Shown one piece after another: positions 1-4,814 of a DNA stretch of 5,293 nt. The notes below the pieces were generated by a model. It did no database searches. It was not told where the DNA came from and worked only from the letters and a program-made list of their open reading frames with translations. Positions within the stretch are counted from its first letter, which is position 1, and the number at the start of each line of letters is the position of its first letter. The stretch comes from Xanthobacteraceae bacterium (GTDB lineage: Bacteria > Pseudomonadota > Alphaproteobacteria > Rhizobiales > Xanthobacteraceae): contig JASHVC010000607.1 in NCBI GenBank assembly GCA_030039655.1, positions 1 to 5,293 on the forward strand, written 5' to 3'. The position numbers and the translations under genes are program-made.

Positions 1-404
1 GCTTTCGTCATCGCATGGCGGGAGTGACCCTTGGGAAATTCCTTCAGCCGTCCGTACTCCCGATAGCCGAGCTTGGCGTAGAACTTCGGTGCCTGAAAAC
101 TGAAGCTGTCGAGAAACACGTTGCGTACGCCGCGCTTGCGTGCCTCCGTTTCAGCTTTGTGCAGCAGAGACCGGCCGTAACCTTTGCCGCGGTGTTGTGC
201 CGCGACCCACAGCACATTGACATACATCCAGCCCCAATAAGTCTCGCCGACCAATCCGCCGACGATCTTGCCCTTGTCACGGATCGTCACCGCCAAGGCG
301 CGATAGTCGGATTTTCCAGCCGCCGCTTTGTTGTAAGCCCGCATCGCCTTAAAGAGTTCGCGCTTTGCAGGACCGAGCAGTTTCTCGACTTGCGGCGCGG
401 GCAT
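1..404 (-). CDS. GNAT-family N-acetyltransferase (C-terminus cut by window edge)
   Basis: Reading leftward from ATG at 404 gives 134 residues, open to the left edge. The protein carries the GNAT acetyl-CoA-binding signature: beta strand VNVLWV (62-67) followed by the pyrophosphate loop QHRGKGYGRSLL (70-81, Q/R-x-x-G-x-G/A type). Near the C-terminus come FLDSF (97-101) and FYAKLGYREYGRL (108-120), the usual motif-B end of the fold. GNAT enzymes transfer acetyl from acetyl-CoA to an amine; the acceptor cannot be read from the sequence. ATG 404 is the first possible common start, because an in-frame TGA lies at 422-420. It sits 10 bases after the cobS stop, so the gene is almost certainly cotranscribed and perhaps translationally coupled with cobS; the Shine-Dalgarno match is poor. 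Known members of this size are about 140-150 residues, so only a short tail should be missing. Placement next to cobS suggests, but does not prove, a link to cobalamin synthesis. Confidence 0.88.
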   Translation of the reverse strand, partial: MPAPQVEKLLGPAKRELFKAMRAYNKAAAGKSDYRALAVTIRDKGKIVGGLVGETYWGWMYVNVLWVAAQHRGKGYGRSLLHKAETEARKRGVRNVFLDSFSFQAPKFYAKLGYREYGRLKEFPKGHSRHAMTK

Positions 405-414
405 TCGGCGCAGC

Positions 415-1401
415 CTAGCTCAGCGCGACGTTCACCGCACTTTCCGGCAGCTCTTGTCCGAAGCAGCGCTGATAGAACTCGGCCACCAGCGGCCGCTCCA
501 GTTCGTCGCATTTGTTGACGAAGGTGAGCCGGAAGGCGAAGCCGATGTCGCCGAAGATTTCCGCGTTCTCCGCCCAAGTGATGACCGTACGCGGGCTCAT
601 GACCGTCGAGATGTCGCCGTTCATGAAGGCGTTGCGCGTGAGGTCGGCGACCCGCACCATCTTGCCGACGATGTCGCGGCCCTCGGTGTTACGGTAGTGC
701 TTGGCCTTCGCCAGCACGATGTCGACTTCGTTGTCGTGCGGCAGATAGTTGAGCGTGGTGACGATGGACCAACGGTCCATCTGCCCCTGATTGATCTGCT
801 GGGTGCCATGATAGAGGCCGGACGTGTCGCCGAGGCCAACCGTATTGGCGGTGGCAAACAAGCGGAACGACGGGTGCGGCTTAATGACCTTGTTCTGGTC
901 GAGCAGCGTCAGCCGACCGGAGGATTCCAGAACGCGCTGGATCACGAACATCACGTCGGGGCGGCCGGCGTCGTACTCGTCGAAACAGATCGCGACATTG
1001 TGTTGCAGCGCCCAGGGCAGAATGCCGTCGCGAAACTCGGTTACCTGCATGCCTTCGCGGATCACGATGGCGTCCTTGCCGATCAGATCGACGCGGCTGA
1101 TATGGCTGTCGAGATTGACGCGCACGCACGGCCAGTTCAGCCGCGCCGCCACCTGCTCGATGTGGGTCGACTTGCCGGTGCCGTGATAGCCGGTGACGAT
1201 GACGCGGCGGTTGCGGGCAAAGCCGGCCAAAATGGCAAGCGTCGTCGGCTTGTCGAACCGGTAGTCCGGGTCGATGTCCGGCACGTGTTCGTCAGGCTCC
1301 GAATAGGCCGGCACTTCGAGGTCGCTGTCGATGCCAAACAACTGGCGGATCGACACTTTCATATCCGGTAGGCCGGATTCAGTTTCTGTTGCGACAGTCA
1401 T
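415..1401 (-). CDS. cobS: Cobaltochelatase subunit CobS (AAA+ ATPase)
   Basis: The 328-residue product is the AAA+ subunit of the aerobic, ATP-dependent cobaltochelatase CobN-CobS-CobT. This cytoplasmic complex inserts Co2+ into hydrogenobyrinic acid a,c-diamide during adenosylcobalamin synthesis. After an N-terminal segment (about 1-50, with [11 protein letters not shown] at 15-25) comes the AAA+ core: Walker [10 protein letters not shown] (71-79), Walker B ICFDEYD (138-144), a sensor-1-like LFATANT (181-187) and an MDRW segment (208-211) that probably holds the arginine finger. The C-terminus NVALS is typical. Length matches the family (about 325-335). An in-frame GTG/ATG-less extension upstream to about 1512 is possible, but ATG 1401 has GGAGG four bases upstream and gives the family-like N-terminus MTVATE. 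It lies downstream of the J-domain gene (129-base gap) and just upstream of the acetyltransferase. CobT is expected beyond the left edge. No cobalamin riboswitch is visible in the short leader. MoxR-like ATPases are the only reasonable alternative, and the whole-length resemblance argues against them. Confidence 0.97.
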   Translation of the reverse strand: MTVATETESGLPDMKVSIRQLFGIDSDLEVPAYSEPDEHVPDIDPDYRFDKPTTLAILAGFARNRRVIVTGYHGTGKSTHIEQVAARLNWPCVRVNLDSHISRVDLIGKDAIVIREGMQVTEFRDGILPWALQHNVAICFDEYDAGRPDVMFVIQRVLESSGRLTLLDQNKVIKPHPSFRLFATANTVGLGDTSGLYHGTQQINQGQMDRWSIVTTLNYLPHDNEVDIVLAKAKHYRNTEGRDIVGKMVRVADLTRNAFMNGDISTVMSPRTVITWAENAEIFGDIGFAFRLTFVNKCDELERPLVAEFYQRCFGQELPESAVNVALS

Positions 1402-1410
1402 TTCTCCTCC
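1402..1410 (-). promoter_or_regulatory. Strong Shine-Dalgarno of cobS
   Basis: On the minus strand GGAGGAGAA directly precedes ATG 1401. This is the best ribosome-binding site in the window, and it decides the cobS start against the longer open frame that begins near 1512. It also shows that cobS can be translated independently of the J-domain gene upstream. Confidence 0.85.
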
Positions 1411-1494
1411 ATGACCTCGGAACGTCGCTGGGTGCGCCTCGGCGCTCCCGGGCGGCCGACGGTCATACGTCGCGATACCTGTAGCAGAAAGGGG

Positions 1495-1514
1495 CGGTGC
1501 CGCGAAAGGCACCG
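1495..1514 (-). terminator. GC-rich hairpin after the J-domain gene, possible weak terminator or attenuator
   Basis: A perfect 7-bp inverted repeat, CGGTGCC (1495-1501) and GGCACCG (1508-1514), flanks a 6-base loop. In the minus-strand RNA it starts 17 bases after the J-domain stop codon and is followed by CCCCUUUCUG. The U-tract is short, so it may be a weak Rho-independent terminator, an attenuator or a 3'-end protecting hairpin. It would separate the J-domain transcript from cobS, or tune read-through into it. Confidence 0.4.
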
Positions 1515-1530
1515 GTGGACCGTCGGGTGA

Positions 1531-2148
1531 TCAGCAAAAGCCGGCGGACTTCAAGTAATTATAAGCCGCAATGATTTCCCGCAACTGGTCCTCGGAACCA
1601 CGATCCCCACCATTGGCGTCGGGATGATGTCGTTTCACCAATACCTTGAACCTGGTCTTGATGTCGGTCCGCTTGGCGTCGGCCTCAAGTCCGAGCACCT
1701 CCAGCGCCCGCCGCTGCGCATTGAGAATCTTGCGTCCCTCGGCTGCCGGACGCGCATGACCATTGCCACCGGCGGTCGCCTCGCCGAACAGGCTGAAAGG
1801 GTCCTCGGCCGCCCAGCCAGCGCGGCGGCTGTTGCCGGGCGCAGCACGCTGGCCGCCGAGCGAGCCCAATTTCCAGGTCGGGCGATGGCCGGTGATCGCA
1901 TCCTTCTGGTATTGCGCGACAGCGTCTTCACTCATGCCGGCGAAGAAATTGTACGAGTTGTTGTATTCGCGCACGTGGTCGAGACAGAACCGCCAATATT
2001 CGTTGGCGCGCAGCCGGCCCTTCGGCGCCCGATGGGTGGCCGGCGCGCTGCACTTCGGCCATTGGCAGCCCGGCAGCTCTTCGCGCAGCCTGCGGTCCTG
2101 GTCAGGCTTGACCCGGATGCGATCAAACAGCGGCGAGTTCGTACTCAT
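1531..2148 (-). CDS. J-domain (DnaJ-class) co-chaperone with N-terminal Cys/His zinc-like motif
   Basis: The 205-residue protein ends in a J-domain (about 145-203). It contains LEVLGLEADAKRTDIKTRFKVLVKRHHPDANGG with the diagnostic HPD at 175-177, and the closing helix REIIAAYNYLK (190-200). The HPD tripeptide stimulates the ATPase of Hsp70/DnaK. There is no G/F-rich region and no four-repeat DnaJ zinc domain, so it is a class-III-type J protein. The N-terminal half has C28-x4-C33, then C55-x2-H58 in WRFCLDHVREYNN; these four residues could bind one Zn2+ (inference). The middle (about 95-140) is Gly/Ala-rich and probably a flexible linker. An in-frame TAA at 2160-2158 leaves ATG 2148 as the only usual start; the beginning MSTNSPLFDRIRVKP fits the alphaproteobacterial family I remember. 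It has almost no Shine-Dalgarno sequence. It is divergent from bolA and upstream of cobS. The client protein is unknown. Confidence 0.92.
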   Translation of the reverse strand: MSTNSPLFDRIRVKPDQDRRLREELPGCQWPKCSAPATHRAPKGRLRANEYWRFCLDHVREYNNSYNFFAGMSEDAVAQYQKDAITGHRPTWKLGSLGGQRAAPGNSRRAGWAAEDPFSLFGEATAGGNGHARPAAEGRKILNAQRRALEVLGLEADAKRTDIKTRFKVLVKRHHPDANGGDRGSEDQLREIIAAYNYLKSAGFC

Positions 2149-2156
2149 CGTGCATG

Positions 2157-2186
2157 ATTATGCGGGCGAGGCGATGACACCTGCAA
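2157..2186 (-). promoter_or_regulatory. Candidate promoter for the J-domain gene
   Basis: On the minus strand TTGCAG (2186-2181) and CATAAT (2162-2157) are separated by 18 bases. The -10 matches TATAAT at five of six positions; the -35 matches only the TTG. Transcription would begin about 6-8 bases downstream of the -10, at about 2151-2149, almost on the ATG at 2148. This would give a leaderless or nearly leaderless mRNA and agrees with the missing Shine-Dalgarno sequence. An alternative further upstream is TTGTTC, 17 bases, TAAATT. Confidence 0.3.
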
Positions 2187-2225
2187 GACTTGACAGAATT
2201 TAATTTTGCGCGTCGCGGTGAACAA

Positions 2226-2273
2226 ACTTGCAATCCTTGACTGGAGGCGAATTGGTGACTTGCACCTGTTGAC
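2226..2273 (+). repeat. Two-copy direct repeat ACTTGCA-N4-TTGAC, possible operator
   Basis: Copy one is at 2226-2241 and copy two at 2258-2273. All twelve specified bases match, and the four spacer bases differ completely. The copies are 32 bases apart start to start, about three helical turns, so both half-sites would face the same side of the DNA. A partial relative occurs at 2188-2194 (ACTTGAC), next to an inverted TGCAAG at 2182-2187. The pattern looks like a regulator binding site upstream of bolA, but no known box was recognised. Confidence 0.5.
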
Positions 2274-2294
2274 CATCCAGACCTCAGCCGCCTT

Positions 2295-2302
2295 GGGGGT
2301 GG
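2295..2302 (+). promoter_or_regulatory. Ribosome-binding site of bolA
   Basis: The G-rich stretch GGGGGTGG ends five bases before ATG 2308 and is a plausible Shine-Dalgarno sequence. It supports this start over the upstream TTG in the same frame. Confidence 0.55.
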
Positions 2303-2307
2303 CAATC

Positions 2308-2580
2308 ATGCAAACACGCGATCTCATCACAGAAAAGTTGCGTAAGGCTTTCGCCCCAGAGAGCCTGCGTGTGGAGGACGAGTCGCACCAACACGCCGGT
2401 CATGCCGGCCACCGGCCAGGCGGCGAGACCCATTTCCGTCTTTATATTGTGTCGGAAGCGTTCCGCGGAAAGAGCCGGCTGCAACGCCACCGCATGATCA
2501 ACGACACGCTGGCGAGCGAACTTGCCGGCGGCGTCCACGCGCTCGCCATTCACGCCGCAGCGCCTGGTGAAGGGACGTAG
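2308..2580 (+). CDS. bolA: BolA-family protein
   Basis: The 90-residue product has the BolA fold signatures: DESHQHAGHAGH (24-35), ETHFRLYIVSEAFRGKSRLQRHRMIN (40-65) with the conserved SRLxRHR helix start, and the C-terminal GGVHALAI (74-81) whose H77 corresponds to the invariant histidine. BolA proteins partner with monothiol CGFS glutaredoxins and share a [2Fe-2S] cluster; they act in iron homeostasis and stress, and some bind DNA. H77 plus a histidine of the loop (probably H29) are the expected cluster ligands (family knowledge). The loop is unusually histidine-rich, with H27, H29, H32 and H35. ATG 2308 is chosen because it is preceded by GGGGGTGG five bases upstream and gives the usual short N-terminus MQTRDLITEKL; a TTG at 2206 would add 34 unrelated residues. 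It is the only plus-strand gene, divergent from the J-domain gene and convergent with the crotonase gene. No glutaredoxin gene is in view. Confidence 0.95.
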   Translation: MQTRDLITEKLRKAFAPESLRVEDESHQHAGHAGHRPGGETHFRLYIVSEAFRGKSRLQRHRMINDTLASELAGGVHALAIHAAAPGEGT

Positions 2581-2611
2581 CCCGGATTGCGATCGGTGCA
2601 CCGCATCCGGG
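2581..2611. repeat. REP-like palindrome in the bolA/crotonase convergent 3' region
   Basis: Arms CCCGGAT (2581-2587) and ATCCGGG (2605-2611) form a perfect 7-bp stem. It can be extended by GCG (2589-2591) with CGC (2602-2604) after a one-base bulge. An inner 10-base palindrome, CGGTGCACCG, lies at 2594-2603. The left arm starts directly after the bolA stop codon TAG, giving GTAGCCCGGAT, a beginning I associate with REP-type intergenic repeats in Bradyrhizobium relatives and other proteobacteria (from memory). No U-tract follows on either strand, so a classical terminator is unlikely, but a stem shared by two convergent transcripts could stabilise both 3' ends. Confidence 0.5.
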
Positions 2612-2620
2612 AAACAAATC

Positions 2621-2636
2621 TCACGCCGTCACGCCG
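2621..2636. repeat. 8-bp tandem duplication covering the crotonase stop codon
   Basis: TCACGCCG occurs twice head to tail (2621-2628 and 2629-2636). On the minus strand the second plus-strand copy holds the last codons and the TGA of the crotonase gene, and the other repeats the same eight bases just after the stop. It looks like a small replication-slippage duplication with no effect on the protein. Confidence 0.6.
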
Positions 2637-3468
2637 TCCGCGAGTACGGTCCGTAGCCGGGACGGTAGCTCTTGTCGTCGAGGAACTGGCTCATGCCCTT
2701 GGCGCGGCCACCCTCTTTGTCCTGGAGACGCATTTCCTGGCTCTTGGCTTGTAGGTAATCGGCCGCTTGCTCGTGCGGAACGGAGCGGACGTTCTTCACC
2801 GCAATCTTTGTCGCCTTGAGGACTTCGGGGTTGAGCTTCATCAGCCGCTGCGCGAGCGCTACCGTCTCCTCCCGTAACTGGGCGCGCGGCACCGCCTTGT
2901 TAATCAGCCGGATTTTCTCCGCGATCTTGCCGTCGAAGGTCTCCCCAGTCATGGCCAGCCAGACGGCGTCGCGCAGCCCCAGCGCATCGGTCAGCGCCTT
3001 ACTGACGAAGCCGCCCGGCAGAATACCCCAGTTGACTTCGGAGAGTCCGAACTTGGCGTCTTCCGCCGCGAAGGCGAAGTCGCAGGCGATGAGTTGAGTA
3101 AAGCCGCCGCCGAAGCAGAAGCCGTTGACCATCGCGATGGTCGGCTTGGGATAGGTGAAGAGTTTCTGCCAGCGCCAATAGTGACTGGCCCAGGAGGCTC
3201 GGGCACGCTCGGCGGGCTTGCTGTCGAGCTCGCGGAAATAAAGTTTCAAATCCTGACCGGCGCACCAGGCTTCGCCGGCGCCGGTGAGGATCAGAACCTT
3301 GGTGCGCGCGTCGCTTTCCAGCTCGTTGAGCACGTCGACCATGTCGAAGTGCAGTTGCGGACTCATGGCGTTGCGCTTTTCCGGGCGGTTGAGGATCACC
3401 CAGGTGATCCCGGCGTTGGCTCCCTCCTCGCGTTCGATCTTGACCGTTTCGTAGACACCGTTTGCCAT
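2629..3468 (-). CDS. Crotonase-family p-hydroxycinnamoyl-CoA hydratase/lyase-like enzyme
   Basis: The 279-residue protein resembles the hydroxycinnamoyl-CoA hydratase-lyase (HCHL, feruloyl-CoA hydratase/lyase) branch of the crotonase family along its whole length; Pseudomonas HCHL has 276. HCHL hydrates feruloyl- or p-coumaroyl-CoA and cleaves it to vanillin or 4-hydroxybenzaldehyde plus acetyl-CoA. Visible landmarks are ILNRPEKRNAMSP (25-37), the oxyanion segments AWCAGQDLKLYFRE (67-80) and NGFCFGGGFTQLIACD (115-130), FGLSEVNWGILPGG (140-153) with E144 at the catalytic glutamate, and EGGRAKGMSQFLDDKS (252-267). By alignment from memory, HCHL Tyr75 is kept (Y77), Ser123 is Thr124, and Tyr239 is Gln240, so the substrate may differ. 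ATG 3468 is preferred over GTG 3498: it has AGGGAG eleven bases upstream and gives a family-like N-terminus. It follows the CBS-domain gene by 56 bases, probably in one operon. No feruloyl-CoA synthetase or vanillin dehydrogenase is in view. A plain enoyl-CoA hydratase is the alternative. Confidence 0.88.
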   Translation of the reverse strand: MANGVYETVKIEREEGANAGITWVILNRPEKRNAMSPQLHFDMVDVLNELESDARTKVLILTGAGEAWCAGQDLKLYFRELDSKPAERARASWASHYWRWQKLFTYPKPTIAMVNGFCFGGGFTQLIACDFAFAAEDAKFGLSEVNWGILPGGFVSKALTDALGLRDAVWLAMTGETFDGKIAEKIRLINKAVPRAQLREETVALAQRLMKLNPEVLKATKIAVKNVRSVPHEQAADYLQAKSQEMRLQDKEGGRAKGMSQFLDDKSYRPGYGPYSRTA

Positions 3469-3497
3469 GGTTTCTTGGTCTCCCTTTTGTGCAGTCA

Positions 3498-3515
3498 CCC
3501 TCCACGTCGGGAGGG
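3498..3515 (-). other. Hairpin between CBS-domain gene and crotonase gene
   Basis: CCCTCC (3498-3503) and GGAGGG (3510-3515) form a perfect 6-bp stem with a 6-base loop, ten bases after the stop of the CBS-domain gene. No U-tract follows, so it is not a typical terminator. The minus-strand CTCCCT (3517-3512) could alternatively pair with AGGGAG (3485-3480), the Shine-Dalgarno sequence of the crotonase gene. Confidence 0.4.
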
Positions 3516-3524
3516 AGCAGTGCG

Positions 3525-4814
3525 TCAGCTTGCCTTGGCGGTCACCTTGCGCGCGAGCGGGGTGACGCGCAATGCAGTGATGCGATTGCGGGTCTTGCGC
3601 AGGACGTGAAAGCGGAAGCCGTGAAACGTGAAGCTCTGTCCCGGCTCCGGGATCGAGCGCGCTTCGTGGATCACGACGCCCGCGATGGTGGTGGCCTCGT
3701 CGTCCGGGATATTCCAGTCCATGGCCCGGTTGAGGTCGCGCACCGGCACGGCGCCATCGACATTCACCGAGCCGTCCGGCAGCGCGCGCACGCCGGGTAC
3801 CGCGATGTCATGCTCGTCGCTGATGTCGCCGACAATCTCCTCAACGATGTCTTCGAGCGTCACCAGGCCTTCCAGTTCGCCGTACTCGTCGACCACGAGC
3901 GCAAACGGCGTCTTGCGATGGCGAAACGCCATAAGCTGCTCGCCGAGCGGCGTGGTGTCCGGCACGAACCACGGCGGCGTCGTCAGCGCCGGAATGTCGA
4001 TCTTGGCGGCGTCGCCGCCGACTGCATGTAGCGCGCGCAACAAGTCCTTAGCGTGGAGCACTCCGACGATGTTATCGGGCGAGCCGCGCCACAGCGGCAG
4101 CCGGGTGACGGCGGCGGCGAGCACCGCATCGACGATGTCGCGGGGCGGCTCGTCGGCGTTGAGCATCACCATCTTGGTGCGGTGGACCATCACATCGGAA
4201 ACCGTAAGCTCGCGCAGATCAAGCACGCCGCCCATCATGTCGCGATCGAGCTTTTCGACGACGCCGGCGCGATGGAGCAGATCGACGGCGCCGCGCAATT
4301 CTTCGCGTGGCGCCAGGATCGATTGCAGCTTGCCGACCGGCATCCCAATGCTACGCAGAATGAGCCGTACCAGCCACTCCACCGCTTTGAGGATCGGCAG
4401 GAAAAACCGTACCATCTGGTCGATGGGGCTCGCGACCGCCAGTGCCATGCGATCAGGCATGTTGAAGGCGGCGGTTTTCGGCAGCACTTCGCAGAGCACG
4501 AAAATCAGCAGCGTCATCGCCAGCGTGGCGTAGATCACGCCGGCTTTGCCAAAGAACGCCAGCAATAGACCGGTGGCCAGGGTCGTGGCGGCTATATTGG
4601 TCAGGTTGTTGCCTAACAGGACCGCGCCAAGGAGCCTTTCACGTGCCGCCAGCAACCGGTTGACGATAGAGGCGTCGCGGTTGCCATGTTTTTCAAGCCG
4701 CACCATGGCCGCGCGCGAAGACGCCGTCAGCGCTGTCTCGCTGGCCGAGAAGAACGCCGAAAGCAGAAGGCAAATCACGATCGCCGCGACAGTCAACCAG
4801 TCGATTGTGCTCAT
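3525..4814 (-). CDS. CorC/HlyC (CNNM-like) membrane protein with CBS domain pair
   Basis: The 429-residue protein has the three-part architecture of the CorC/CNNM family. A DUF21 membrane domain (1 to about 200) has hydrophobic segments near 5-27, 62-88, 91-112 and 123-155 and the family motifs FFSASETAL (21-29), GNNLTNI (68-74) and EVLPKT (109-114). A CBS pair (about 205-332) ends in VVDEYGELEGLVTLEDIVEEIVGDISDEHD (307-336). A CorC_HlyC C-terminal domain follows (about 345-420). It should sit in the inner membrane with the CBS and C-terminal parts in the cytoplasm. Characterised relatives move or regulate Mg2+ or other divalent cations; the old hemolysin name is not good evidence of haemolytic activity. 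Start ATG 4814 overlaps the aroB stop as ATGA, so translational coupling is likely. The frame stays open to 5153, but that extension lies over aroB in another frame and is rejected. The crotonase gene follows after 56 bases. Substrate is unknown. Confidence 0.93.
   Translation of the reverse strand: MSTIDWLTVAAIVICLLLSAFFSASETALTASSRAAMVRLEKHGNRDASIVNRLLAARERLLGAVLLGNNLTNIAATTLATGLLLAFFGKAGVIYATLAMTLLIFVLCEVLPKTAAFNMPDRMALAVASPIDQMVRFFLPILKAVEWLVRLILRSIGMPVGKLQSILAPREELRGAVDLLHRAGVVEKLDRDMMGGVLDLRELTVSDVMVHRTKMVMLNADEPPRDIVDAVLAAAVTRLPLWRGSPDNIVGVLHAKDLLRALHAVGGDAAKIDIPALTTPPWFVPDTTPLGEQLMAFRHRKTPFALVVDEYGELEGLVTLEDIVEEIVGDISDEHDIAVPGVRALPDGSVNVDGAVPVRDLNRAMDWNIPDDEATTIAGVVIHEARSIPEPGQSFTFHGFRFHVLRKTRNRITALRVTPLARKVTAKAS

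Larger units (their letters stand above)
2149..2307. promoter_or_regulatory. Divergent promoter region between J-domain gene and bolA
   Basis: These 159 bases separate the start codons of two divergent genes and must hold promoters for both. They are AT-richer than the flanking genes around 2190-2210. Three TTGAC boxes lie on the plus strand (2190-2194, 2237-2241, 2269-2273); the first is a perfect TTGACA. None has a convincing -10 hexamer at 16-18 bases, so no bolA promoter can be fixed by eye. A direct repeat and a candidate minus-strand promoter within the region are listed separately. Confidence 0.6.

Noticed and set aside
454..1371. Long plus-strand open frame of 305 codons opposite cobS
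   Set aside because: It is the antisense shadow of a certain gene. The translation is rich in D, V, R and H repeats typical of reversed GC-rich codons and has no recognisable domain.
1402..1494. Cobalamin riboswitch or clear sigma-70 promoter upstream of cobS
   Set aside because: The leader is too short for a B12 riboswitch and no B12-box-like sequence is seen. The best hexamers (TTTCTG, 17 bases, TATGAC) are too weak to call.
1402..1512. 37-residue N-terminal extension of CobS
   Set aside because: ATG 1401 has a perfect Shine-Dalgarno and gives the usual CobS length. The extension shows no conservation that I can recognise and would run across the intergenic hairpin.
2196..2207. AT-rich GAATTTAATTTT as an iron-responsive (Irr/Fur) box
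   Set aside because: It lacks the inverted-repeat symmetry expected of those sites.
2190..2218. TTGACA as the -35 of a bolA promoter
   Set aside because: The -35 is perfect, but no acceptable -10 lies 16-18 bases downstream (about TCGCGG), so the start site cannot be supported.
2206..2307. 34-residue extension of BolA from a TTG codon
   Set aside because: It would make the promoter region and the direct repeat coding. BolA proteins normally begin close to the ATG at 2308.
3628..4533. 301-codon plus-strand frame, rich in Ser, Thr and Arg, opposite the CBS-domain gene
   Set aside because: It is an antisense shadow of a gene with clear domains. No ribosome site or recognisable motif was found.
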